Positions 35,620 through 43,374 of a DNA stretch of 64,000 bases are shown here, piece by piece; the stretch's first letter is position 1; each line of letters begins with the position of its first letter. A program made the position numbers and the translations under genes. The notes beneath the pieces were generated by a model. The model did no database searches. It saw nothing but the letters and a program-made list of their open reading frames with translations, and was not told where the DNA came from. The DNA is from Janthinobacterium lividum (GTDB lineage: Bacteria; Pseudomonadota; Gammaproteobacteria; Burkholderiales; Burkholderiaceae_D): assembly GCF_034424625.1 (NCBI RefSeq), contig NZ_CP139977.1, forward strand, positions 372,001 to 436,000. Direction: 5' to 3'.

Positions 35620-36312
35620 CTACGTCGGATTCCTTTCATTTGCTGTAGTCATTGGCAGGCAATCTGCGAAGGCGATATACAGTTTTGTAACTTGATTCAT
35701 ACGCTGCTGCTCGCCTGTCAGCACCGCCAGGATACGATAGGCAAGATGACTGTGAGCATTGGCAAACTTGAGTATCTTTTCCGCCAGTGGCAGAGGAAAA
35801 CCTTCCTTTGTGCGGCTGAGCGGATGAATGCCGGTGTGCACGAACGAATTCAGCGCATGGCGTGAGTATTGGTTGAACTCCATCAGTGGCTGTGTGAGTC
35901 CGGCGGGACCAGACTTTTGTACTGCTGCCAGCATATCAAGGTATCCTGGTAGCCCCTTGGCTGCTTGCTCAGCCTCATTTTCTAAAGGTCGTGCCAGCTT
36001 TTCCACCTGGAGGGGTGTAGCCGCGAAAAGCAGCCATGCTGCTTTGAGAAGCGCTTCGTTCTGCAGGCGCAATAGCGCAGCGCCAGTATTTGGCGCCCCA
36101 ATCTCAAATGCTTTCCTGAGCACCGATCCGTGTTCCAGGGAGACCATGGCCGCAGTGGCTACGAGTTCCAACTTAGGGCTGCTATCAGCCAATCGTAGTT
36201 CCAGTTCAGGAAATTCTGCGAGCAGTGCAAGTTCAAACTCTGCCGAGCGCTGCAAGAGGGTTTCGATATTAGGTGACATAGATGGCAGAATGAGGAGGTT
36301 CATGCGCATCAA
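35620..36312 (-). CDS. Helical hypothetical protein (DUF6988-like)
   Basis: A ~230-aa, almost entirely helical cytoplasmic protein with Leu/Glu-rich amphipathic segments. Features include ALLRLQNEALLKAAWLLFAA, LMEFNQYSRHALNSFVHTGIHP and FANAHSHLAYRIL with several conserved-looking His. I believe it belongs with DUF6988-type proteins, which lack known function, but cannot verify this. It stands alone between repeat copies 5 and 6. The start could be any of several ATGs between 36279 and 36312. Confidence 0.6.
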   Translation of the reverse strand: MMRMNLLILPSMSPNIETLLQRSAEFELALLAEFPELELRLADSSPKLELVATAAMVSLEHGSVLRKAFEIGAPNTGAALLRLQNEALLKAAWLLFAATPLQVEKLARPLENEAEQAAKGLPGYLDMLAAVQKSGPAGLTQPLMEFNQYSRHALNSFVHTGIHPLSRTKEGFPLPLAEKILKFANAHSHLAYRILAVLTGEQQRMNQVTKLYIAFADCLPMTTANERNPT

Positions 36313-36372
36313 AGGGCGCTATGGAGTAGCTATCGTAACGCAAATATATTTAATGTGGCCGTCCCTCTCCAT

Positions 36373-36560
36373 TGATCGCCACCAGCAGCTTAAACTCTCC
36401 TGATCCATAGTTCTAAAAAGATGATGAACGGATGGATCGGTATGGGGCCACCGGTGTTCGGCCAGGCGCCTGGTTGCGATCTCGTAACTGCCTGACCCAA
36501 CGACAAGATCGGGCACGAGCCGTCTGTCCCCCTGCCCATTGCTTCATCACGCGCTGAGCT
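36373..36560 (+). repeat. Dispersed repeat, copy 6 (core only)
   Basis: GATCGCCACCAGCAGCTTAA start, hairpin 1 (GATCCAT/ATGGATC) and hairpin 2 (CGATCTCGTAA/ACAAGATCGGG). It passes directly into a truncated IS481-type transposase. Confidence 0.75.
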
Positions 36561-36589
36561 AACCGACAAAAGCGGCGTCGACCTCTGCG

Positions 36590-36953
36590 CCGGCTCAAGC
36601 TGGGCTCGCCGATCAGGATCATCAAACTGCTGACCAACAACGGTTCGCAATTCACCGACCGCTTCGCCACAAAAGACAGGAAGCCCAGTGGCCAGCACGC
36701 ATTCGATAAAGTCTGCGTTAGCTTGGGCATCGAACACCGCCCAGCACCGCCCCGGCGTCCGCAAACGAATGGCATGGTCGAGCGAGTCAATGACCGTATC
36801 AGCGAGCTCTTGCAGCAGACCCGATTCGACAGTCGTGCTGATCTGGAGACGACCTTGTTCAACTATTTAAAGTTTTACAACCACCACATTCCACAACGGG
36901 CCATCGGTGCAAAAACGCTCATCCAGGCGCTGAAAGAATGGCAGAAAAAGTAG
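36590..36953 (+). pseudogene. IS481-family transposase, C-terminal remnant
   Basis: One continuous frame encodes about 120 residues of an rve/IS481 integrase core: LTNNGSQFTDRF, CVSLGIEHR, PQTNGMVERVNDRI, FNYLKFYNHHIPQRAIG. The last acidic residue of the DDE triad (in MVERVN) is present, but the N-terminal part is missing. The fragment starts at the edge of repeat copy 6. Confidence 0.75.
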
Positions 36954-37027
36954 CCGGACCCATTCGTGAAGCGCGTTTATGATCAAACGGGACTGGACAC
37001 ATAGGCTGTGTCTGGCGAATCAGGGGG

Positions 37028-37150
37028 CTATTTCCCCCCCATCATTTCCGCGATGTATCGGTGGCTCAGCAGGTAGGCCGCATACCAGTGGATGCTGACC
37101 AAAATAAAGTCGATGGGGACGCGCGCTCCTTTCAAGCTGAACATTCCGTG
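37028..37150 (-). pseudogene. IS6-type transposase, N-terminal remnant
   Basis: The minus strand reads FSLKGARVPIDFILVSIHWY, AAYLLSHRYIAEMM then a stop. This resembles the first 40 residues of IS6-family transposases (FKGRHF..., ILWAVRWYCRYPLSYRDLEEM). The remaining sequence up to 37540 shows no gene. Confidence 0.45.
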
Positions 37151-37543
37151 TCACTATGGTTTGATAGCAGCGTACTCGAGGCAGCCGCCTCATCTTCAAT
37201 GCGACAGAACCTCGTGGGGTAGTCGATTTGGATTTGGCATGTCGAGGTATGCGCGGGAGGGCGCCTCGGCGTACCCGCGTTAATGCGTGACGATGTGATC
37301 GGTCGGCGGGGCGTGACCAGCGTAAAGCTGGTCGCACCCATAGTTCCAGAGATGGGACGGTCGAAGCGTCGAAGTAGGCCGCGTGCCCGTCTCTTACTAA
37401 GGCCGTATCAAATCCGGTCAGCGTGCAGCTACTGCAGATTAGGACGCTGTACCAAAGGCCAATTGACTTGACCTTGTTGTCGAACAGTGATTATCCCCTG
37501 CATGGCAGGATATTTTCGTACCATCGAAGTGAGTTATCCTTCG

Positions 37544-38275
37544 TCAAATATCGACATAACGAGGCAGCAAGTCCTGATCGACCAGGCGAATTTCAATGGT
37601 ATTGGCGATCTTGACGTGCTCAGGATTCTCATCATTGAAAGGCTCGTCGGTGACACTCACGATGATGGTGCCGATCTGCCTGTCTTTACCTTGCTCATCC
37701 ATCGCCATCACGGGCACTAAAGCGCGTGCCTCTGGCACCTGTTGGACCGTGAGTATGCGCGGCAGGTACAACATCCAGCCAACACCGGGACGATCCTTGA
37801 AGACCTGTTTTTTAAAATACTGATTACGTGCAACCGTAATCAATACCGGCCGCAGGGACCTCGCGATAATGGACAGCATCTCTTTCACGCCATCAATACC
37901 AAGCCGTTTTGCGCCGACGCCTTGATCGCTGATTTCCAGACTCCTAGAGGGCCACTCACTGTCGCTGAACCCAAGCGCAATACTCGCGCCCTCGCCGTCT
38001 CCGAGTTCGCCATTCCAAGCACTGAGATATCGAAATTTCTCATCCTTAAACTCGGCCTCGAGTACGGCTTCGGCCGCAGTAGTAAGCTCTCCCGAGGCAT
38101 CGAAAACAGGATACAGAAACGACTCTGCTTCTGTCTCTTTCGACAGAAACCAGTTCTTTCCAAACGCCTCAGTTTTTTGCAAGAAGCGGACAATCGTCGC
38201 GATTTTTTGGACGGAAGGTCGGAACGCAATGGATGTGTTCGCTGCATCGCGTTTGAACAAGGATTTTATTATCAT
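37544..38275 (-). CDS. Imm52-like immunity protein
   Basis: A 243-aa cytoplasmic protein. NWFLSKETEAESFLYPVF, FRYLSAWNGELGDGEGASIAL and a C-terminal half with GVGWMLYLPRIL resemble the Imm52 family of toxin immunities. It starts 4 bases after the Tox-REase-5 gene on the same strand, the classic place for a cognate immunity gene. ATG 38275 is preferred over an upstream ATG inside the toxin. It should bind and neutralise the nuclease. Confidence 0.7.
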   Translation of the reverse strand: MIIKSLFKRDAANTSIAFRPSVQKIATIVRFLQKTEAFGKNWFLSKETEAESFLYPVFDASGELTTAAEAVLEAEFKDEKFRYLSAWNGELGDGEGASIALGFSDSEWPSRSLEISDQGVGAKRLGIDGVKEMLSIIARSLRPVLITVARNQYFKKQVFKDRPGVGWMLYLPRILTVQQVPEARALVPVMAMDEQGKDRQIGTIIVSVTDEPFNDENPEHVKIANTIEIRLVDQDLLPRYVDI

Positions 38276-38279
38276 AATA

Positions 38280-38867
38280 TTATGGAGTGTAATAAGTGGT
38301 AATACCCAATGCACTTAGACTGGGCAGCATGTGTTCATACGCGAGTGGCGTTTGAAAGTACCAGCTAAGCGAGGCTGGAGGGTTATTTTTGACAATATTG
38401 GACTGAGCGGTGGCCTGTTTCAATACCATGTTCTGGAAGATACTTTTTTGAAAATCGTATCTAAGTTCACCGTTTTCCTTAAAAAACTGGTCATAATCTG
38501 CTTTTGCTTCCTGCAACAAGCACAGGCGGGATTGGAAGCCGTCAAAGTCCTTTCCTTCAAACACCCATTCCATGCCAATCAGGAAGCCAGTAATCCGGGC
38601 TTGGTAATCGCGTGCGGCTGGCGACATGCTGTGTGGAACAGCCATAAGCGTCCCCTTGTCTGGCGGGCACCGACATCTTTCTTTGGTATCGCTTCGCGTC
38701 TCGGCACGCGCGAGGGGGGTGACGCGGGCGTCTTTTGCCTCTTCTGCCTCTTTTTTGCGTTTGCGCAATGCCTCGTCCGTGATCACGGCTCCTGCGGCGG
38801 CGACACCCAAGGCTAACAAAATTTTCTCCACGACTGCTGGTATCACCAATATCGGTAGCGCGCCCAT
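38280..38867 (-). CDS. Tox-REase-5 nuclease effector (type VI secretion cargo)
   Basis: A 195-aa protein. A hydrophobic helix (VEKILLALGVAAAGAVI) and a charged linker precede a Tox-REase-5 domain (~65-190) with RCRCPPDKG, ARDYQARITGF, EWVFEGKDFDGF and CLLQEAKADYDQFF; the Asp and the Glu-x-Lys give the PD-(D/E)xK site. Such domains cut DNA in rival cells. It sits in a PAAR, DUF4123, small protein, toxin, immunity operon, so delivery on the type VI spike is likely. Unlike large effectors, it is a separate cargo polypeptide. Confidence 0.82.
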   Translation of the reverse strand: MGALPILVIPAVVEKILLALGVAAAGAVITDEALRKRKKEAEEAKDARVTPLARAETRSDTKERCRCPPDKGTLMAVPHSMSPAARDYQARITGFLIGMEWVFEGKDFDGFQSRLCLLQEAKADYDQFFKENGELRYDFQKSIFQNMVLKQATAQSNIVKNNPPASLSWYFQTPLAYEHMLPSLSALGITTYYTP

Positions 38868-38869
38868 TA

Positions 38870-39214
38870 TTACTCACCTTCCAGTTTTTTATCCATTACA
38901 GCGATCAGTTCGTCGAACCGCTGCTCCGGCGTGGCGCCGGGCTTGCGCAGGTAGGTATCGACCAGCGGGTCGTCATGGATCCCGGGTGCGTCGGCTGACA
39001 AGTACATCAGATGTACGATATGCGGCGTGGACCTGAAACCGATTCGAATGGCGTAGGTGTACGCCGCCAGCATGCGCTCGATCACGGTCGCCCGGCCTGG
39101 CTGGCTTGCCATGTCGGCACGCTTGGCCAAAAATTGGTCCGCCACTGCGATGACGAAATCGCTCATGTCGCCCGTCTGGACGGCACGCCATTGCTCCTCG
39201 CTAAACGTCAGCAT
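38870..39214 (-). CDS. Small helical protein of T6SS effector operon
   Basis: A 114-aa protein, mostly helical (WRAVQTGDMSDFVIAVADQF, ERMLAAYTYAIRIGF, DPLVDTYL, EQRFDELIAVMDKKL). Similar small genes occur between DUF4123 adaptors and toxins; they may act as effector chaperones. It overlaps the DUF4123 gene by 14 bases and ends 2 bases before the toxin start, so all are co-translated. No defined family recognised. Confidence 0.65.
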   Translation of the reverse strand: MLTFSEEQWRAVQTGDMSDFVIAVADQFLAKRADMASQPGRATVIERMLAAYTYAIRIGFRSTPHIVHLMYLSADAPGIHDDPLVDTYLRKPGATPEQRFDELIAVMDKKLEGE

Positions 39215-39710
39215 CGCGCCTCCCTATGATTGCCCGCTTGCCGTCGAGCAGCAAGTGCCATTCGTGAATATGACCAAACATCGCCTCCCGCTGTGCCGGC
39301 TCAAGTATTTGTGCCAGCTTCACCAGCACGCGCGGATCCCAAAAGCGCAGCAGCGCTGCGCGGCCATCCGGTAGCCGTGTTTCCAAGTGTAGTTGCAGCA
39401 ACTGCGCCAGGCCACCAAGGTCCTGCACGGCGAACAGCCAGGTAACGGAAGGTGTTTCTTGCTCCAGTGCGGCCAGGTCTCCAAGAAACGAAGGCGCTGC
39501 TCCCGCCACGTCGACCAACCAGGGGCCTGCATGCGCGAGCGCAGCGTCGGGTGTGCCGGTAAATAGCGGGTAGCGCGTCCCATCTTCCGTCATGCGCGTT
39601 TGGCGGTGTGTCTCATATTGAACACCGTCGACCAGTGCGTATAAGCACAGCGCCGAGTGATGTTGCTGAAGTTGCTTCAGGCGTTCCAGGACGTCAATCA
39701 ATATTGTCAC
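39201..39710 (-). CDS. DUF4123 adaptor protein (T6SS effector loading)
   Basis: A 169-aa protein of the DUF4123 (Tap/TEC) family: an early ALVDGVQYE, PLFTGT, AGPWLVDV, TWLFAVQDLGGLAQLLQ and LPDGRAALLRFWDPRVL. These adaptors place effectors on PAAR or VgrG spike proteins and are not secreted. The GTG at 39710 overlapping the PAAR stop (GTGA) is the likely start; the longer frame to 39767 lies inside the PAAR gene. Confidence 0.85.
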   Translation of the reverse strand: MTILIDVLERLKQLQQHHSALCLYALVDGVQYETHRQTRMTEDGTRYPLFTGTPDAALAHAGPWLVDVAGAAPSFLGDLAALEQETPSVTWLFAVQDLGGLAQLLQLHLETRLPDGRAALLRFWDPRVLVKLAQILEPAQREAMFGHIHEWHLLLDGKRAIIGRRDADV

Positions 39711-40123
39711 TCCCTGATAACGGTGGTCGCGCCAGCGGCGGCAGCGGACAGCAAGCATTCGAGGCAAATGCCGGAGTCGGTATTTGCGGCGATGTTGCCG
39801 GCGGTTTCCATCACGTCATTGTCGTCGACATCAGCCGGGTCGCCCACGCTGGACTGGTCCAACCAGATCGTCGTGATTTGGCCGGAAATCAGTTTTGCAC
39901 CGCAAGCGGTCGAATCCATGTGACGCGCATAACCGTTGCCACTGCCGTCTACCAGGTCGCTCGGCCCGGACGTGATGGGGAACGTGCCCTTGCATTTGGG
40001 GCATACCGTCATGTCGCCGAAGCGCGCTACGTTCTTGCCATTGATGTCGACCGTGAGATCGGCGCTGATAACCGTGCCACCATGACTGGTCTTGTCGCCC
40101 ATGACAATGAGAGGTCTACTCAA
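39707..40123 (-). CDS. PAAR-domain spike-tip protein
   Basis: A 138-aa protein whose first ~90 residues form a PAAR domain (PLIVMGDKTSHGG, DINGKNVARFGDMTVCPKC, HMDSTACGAKLISGQ). The C-terminal ~45 residues (DDNDVMETAGNIAANTD, CLECLLSAAAAGA) are an extension. PAAR proteins cap the VgrG spike of the type VI secretion system. It is the first gene of the five-gene effector operon. No VgrG or core T6SS gene is in the window, so it must use a system encoded elsewhere. Confidence 0.9.
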   Translation of the reverse strand: MSRPLIVMGDKTSHGGTVISADLTVDINGKNVARFGDMTVCPKCKGTFPITSGPSDLVDGSGNGYARHMDSTACGAKLISGQITTIWLDQSSVGDPADVDDNDVMETAGNIAANTDSGICLECLLSAAAAGATTVIRE

Positions 40124-40302
40124 ATGATGCTCCTGAATGGGTGCTGCAACGCAATAAGTTGCATTTATAGCATACTTTCCAGATACGTCAGGTATGCACG
40201 ATTCAAAATGAATAATAATAATTCGGTTGGATCGGAGCGCAATGAGCTTTTCTTTGTTCTAAATGCGAATTGGGACATTGATGCCGATGTAAAAGGTAGA
40301 CT

Positions 40303-40671
40303 GAATCGCCACCAGTACCTTAGACTCACCTGATCCATAGTTCTTTAAAAATGAAAAAGTGATGGATCATGTAAGTGACCTGGGAATCCTGCCAAGCACC
40401 TGGTGCGCGATCTCGTAGCCGCCTGATCCAACGACGAGATCGAGGCCGACCTGCCAATCCCCTGCCATATAGGGACTCTTGCCGCGCTGAAGTCATAGTT
40501 GCTTGAGCTTCGGTGGATTCCACCATGAACTCTTTCGTGGCTAAAACTCTACAACGTTAATCCCGGGTTTCGCGGAGCGCGGAGCAATCAATTCGAGTGC
40601 TCTTTTGCATCATTTCCGCTCTACAACGATGCATTTAAGTTAAAGTGTTGCGTTGAACGATTGAGTCCGCA
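40303..40671 (+). repeat. Dispersed repeat, copy 7 (full length, type I tail)
   Basis: A complete copy with both hairpins and the type I tail ending in the IS30-like end (AGTGTTGCGTTGAACGATTG). More diverged than copies 3 and 9. Both it and copy 3 are followed by GAGCGGAC. Confidence 0.88.
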
Positions 40672-40754
40672 GCCAGGAGCGGACAGTGACCGCGCCCAGC
40701 TAGAGCTGCGATGTGCTACCGCGTTGGACCTCAAGCGACACGAAAAGGATGATG

Positions 40755-41123
40755 ATGGCTCATACAATGAAAGCATACTGGCAGGACCTGGAAGACGTTG
40801 TGGAATCATCCGCAGCGCGCGATTTAACGCTTAACGAAGCGCTCAATCACTGGGCAGATGGCAGGGGCGTTCAAGGCAATTTCTTCGGGCTAATCGATGA
40901 GGAGGACTACACTGTTCAGTTTTTTTTCATTGACGGAATACCTGACGATGTAGACGACGCACGTTTCTTGCAGATCGTAGCAGTGGACTTTCCAGTACCC
41001 GCTCGGGGAGGGTCATTTACTGTAGTTATAACGATCGGTGAAAGCTCAGCGTGGATTGAAAAGGCATTCGCCATCGGTGCAAACCATGAACGCTACGCGG
41101 GACTGGAGTTTGAACCGTGGTAG
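40755..41123 (+). CDS. Small acidic protein, orphan immunity candidate
   Basis: A ~122-aa acidic protein: MKAYWQDLEDVVES, a helix with LNEALNHWADG, then beta-strand-like DYTVQFFFIDGIPDDV, FLQIVAVDFPVPARGGSFTVVI and AGLEFEPW. Size, charge and fold pattern resemble small toxin-immunity proteins, but I cannot name a family. AAAAGG precedes a run of three ATGs; 40755 has the best spacing. It stands alone between repeat copies 7 and 8. Confidence 0.55.
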   Translation: MAHTMKAYWQDLEDVVESSAARDLTLNEALNHWADGRGVQGNFFGLIDEEDYTVQFFFIDGIPDDVDDARFLQIVAVDFPVPARGGSFTVVITIGESSAWIEKAFAIGANHERYAGLEFEPW

Positions 41124-41274
41124 TAAGCCGGTTCCGCAGCCAAGAAGCCACTCCATCTGTGCCAGCGTTTCCGCCAAGTGAGCCCTGCCTTGCGTGTCCT
41201 CTTGGGTGGAAGTTAACGGTCGTGTCATGAATGTCTGCATTTGGGCGGAAGCGGACGGTGCCATTGCAGCAAAA

Positions 41275-41418
41275 CGCCATCGGTAGCTTAGACTCCTCTG
41301 ATCCATAGTTCTTGAAAGATGGGCCCGATGGATCATGTACGAGGCCTGGATGTTCTCCCAGACTCCAGGTGTGCGATCTCCTAGCTACCTGAGCCAACGA
41401 CGAGATCGGGTCTGCCCT
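41275..41418 (+). repeat. Dispersed repeat, copy 8 (core only)
   Basis: CGCCATCGGTAGCTTAGACT start, hairpin 1 (GATCCAT/GATGGATC) with a shortened loop and hairpin 2 (CGATCTCCT/ACGAGATCG). It ends about 65 bases before the alpha-glucosidase start. Confidence 0.75.
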
Positions 41419-41483
41419 CCCCCTGGCGATCCCTTGGCACGTTGCAAGACAGTGCCGCCAATCCATAAGCGAGAAAGATAATT

Positions 41484-43142
41484 ATGTTGGATAAGCAATG
41501 GTGGCATAACGCCGTCGTGTATCAGATCTACCCACGTAGTTTTCAAGACAGCAATCACGATGGGGTCGGTGATCTGGCCGGCATCATCGGCAGACTGGAC
41601 TACCTGCAACATCTGGGAATCAACCTGATCTGGCTGTCGCCGGTGTACCGGTCGCCGATGGACGATAACGGCTATGACATCTCCGACTATCAGGATATCG
41701 CCGCTGAATTCGGCACATTGGCCGAGATGGAGCAGTTGATCGCAGAGGCGGCCAAGCGCGACATCCGTATCCTGATGGATCTTGTGGTCAACCACACCTC
41801 TGACGAGCATGCTTGGTTCGTCGAGGCGAAGAAGTCCAAGGATAGCCCCTACCGTGACTACTACATCTGGCGCAATGCAGGCGCCGATGGCTCCCCGCCC
41901 GACCAGCAACGTTCGTATTTTGGCGGGAGTGCATGGGAATACGATGCCGCCAGCGGTGAATATTACTTCCATCTGTTCTCGAAACGACAACCGGACCTGA
42001 ACTGGGAAAATCCCCGAGTGCAGGAAGAGGTGCATCGCATGATGAACTGGTGGCTGGACAAGGGCATCGGCGGCTTCCGCATGGATGTGATCGATCTCAT
42101 CGGCAAACAGGTCGACCAGCAGATTATCGCCAACGGCGCACAACTGCACCCGCTGCTGCAGCAAATGCACCAAGCGACCCTGGCCGCACGCGATGTAGTG
42201 ACGGTGGGCGAGACGTGGAGCGCCACCCCGGAGACCGCCAAGCTGTATTCCGACCCGGCGCGTCAGGAGCTATCGATGGTCTTCCAGTTTGAGCACATCA
42301 CCATGACCCACGATACCAGGGAGGGGAAATGGAAGCCGCGGCCATTCGATCTGTTTGAATTCAAGCAGATCATCAGTAAGTGGCAGACCGAGCTGGCCGA
42401 TGCCGGCTGGAACTCACTGTTCTGGAATAACCACGACCTGCCGCGCGCCGTATCCAAATACGGCGATCCCGGCCGTTACCGGGTCGAGTCGGCCAAGATG
42501 CTGGCCACCGCGCTACATTTTCTCAAGGGCACCCCCTACGTCTATCAAGGCGAGGAAATAGGCATGACCAATGTACGTTTCGATTCCATCGACGACTATC
42601 GCGACATCGAATCGCTCAATCTCTACCACGAACGCACGGCCGCCGGCGTGTCAGCGGAGACGATGATGGCCGGCATCCACGCCAACGGGCGGGACAATGC
42701 ACGCACCCCCATGCAGTGGAACAGCACACACAACGCCGGCTTCAGTACTGGCACGCCCTGGCTAAAGCTGAATCCAAACTACCCCGAGATCAACGTCGCG
42801 GCCGCGCTGGAACAACCCGATTCGGTCTTCTTCCACTACCAGAAGCTGATCGAACTGCGCAAGCACTGGGACGTCATGGTTTACGGAAAATACCTGCCGT
42901 TGCTGGAGCAGCACCTGCAGGTACTCGCCTACCGGCGCAGCTTGGGAAGCCAACAGCTCGTTGTCGTCAACAACTTCTCCGGCGAACATGTCGAACTGGA
43001 TTTGCCGGCAATGCTGCACGGCATTGCCGGGCAAGGCTTGATCAGCAACTATGCCCAGCGTGACAGCTTGACCGACCACCTCAGCCTGCAGCCATACGAA
43101 TCGTTTGCTATCGCTTATGTGTGTGAGCCAGGGCGCGGGTAA
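41484..43142 (+). CDS. GH13 alpha-glucosidase / oligo-1,6-glucosidase
   Basis: A 552-aa cytoplasmic glycoside hydrolase family 13 enzyme. It shows YQIYPRSFQDSN, region I DLVVNHTSDEHAWF, region II GGFRMDVID (nucleophile Asp), TVGETW (acid/base Glu) and FWNNHDLPRA (stabilising Asp). Length fits MalL/TreC-type enzymes that split alpha-1,4/1,6 glucosides or trehalose-6-phosphate; the sequence alone does not decide the substrate. GAAAGA precedes the ATG. It has no sugar transporter or regulator beside it and lies between a dispersed repeat and an IS66 tail, so it looks like transferred cargo. Confidence 0.9.
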   Translation: MLDKQWWHNAVVYQIYPRSFQDSNHDGVGDLAGIIGRLDYLQHLGINLIWLSPVYRSPMDDNGYDISDYQDIAAEFGTLAEMEQLIAEAAKRDIRILMDLVVNHTSDEHAWFVEAKKSKDSPYRDYYIWRNAGADGSPPDQQRSYFGGSAWEYDAASGEYYFHLFSKRQPDLNWENPRVQEEVHRMMNWWLDKGIGGFRMDVIDLIGKQVDQQIIANGAQLHPLLQQMHQATLAARDVVTVGETWSATPETAKLYSDPARQELSMVFQFEHITMTHDTREGKWKPRPFDLFEFKQIISKWQTELADAGWNSLFWNNHDLPRAVSKYGDPGRYRVESAKMLATALHFLKGTPYVYQGEEIGMTNVRFDSIDDYRDIESLNLYHERTAAGVSAETMMAGIHANGRDNARTPMQWNSTHNAGFSTGTPWLKLNPNYPEINVAAALEQPDSVFFHYQKLIELRKHWDVMVYGKYLPLLEQHLQVLAYRRSLGSQQLVVVNNFSGEHVELDLPAMLHGIAGQGLISNYAQRDSLTDHLSLQPYESFAIAYVCEPGRG

Positions 43143-43164
43143 AGCGTTGCTGTGCAATCACCCA

Positions 43165-43224
43165 GTCAACCTCGTCAGCCACTTCCCTCCCTGGAGCTGC
43201 GCCGCGCAGACTGCGTCGGCTTGA
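43165..43224 (+). pseudogene. IS66 transposase tail remnant
   Basis: Twenty codons ending NLVSHFPPWSCAAQTASA then TGA match the very end of IS66 TnpC. The next ~90 bases parallel the sequence after the IS66 fragment at 34685 (GGCTTGAAACCAC...GCAGCGTAATGCC, ending ACGCTTAC). This is a second IS66 right end. Confidence 0.55.
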
Positions 43225-43374
43225 AACCACGCCGCTTCGCAGCAGCGTAATGCCTTATCGACCACTTCGGCACCAGGCTCAAGGCAGCTTTACCCTCACG
43301 CTTACCGAAAAATCAGCAGACCTCACAATGCTCCATGTCCGAATTCTGAGCGCTTTGTTTGTGCGATGATTCGC

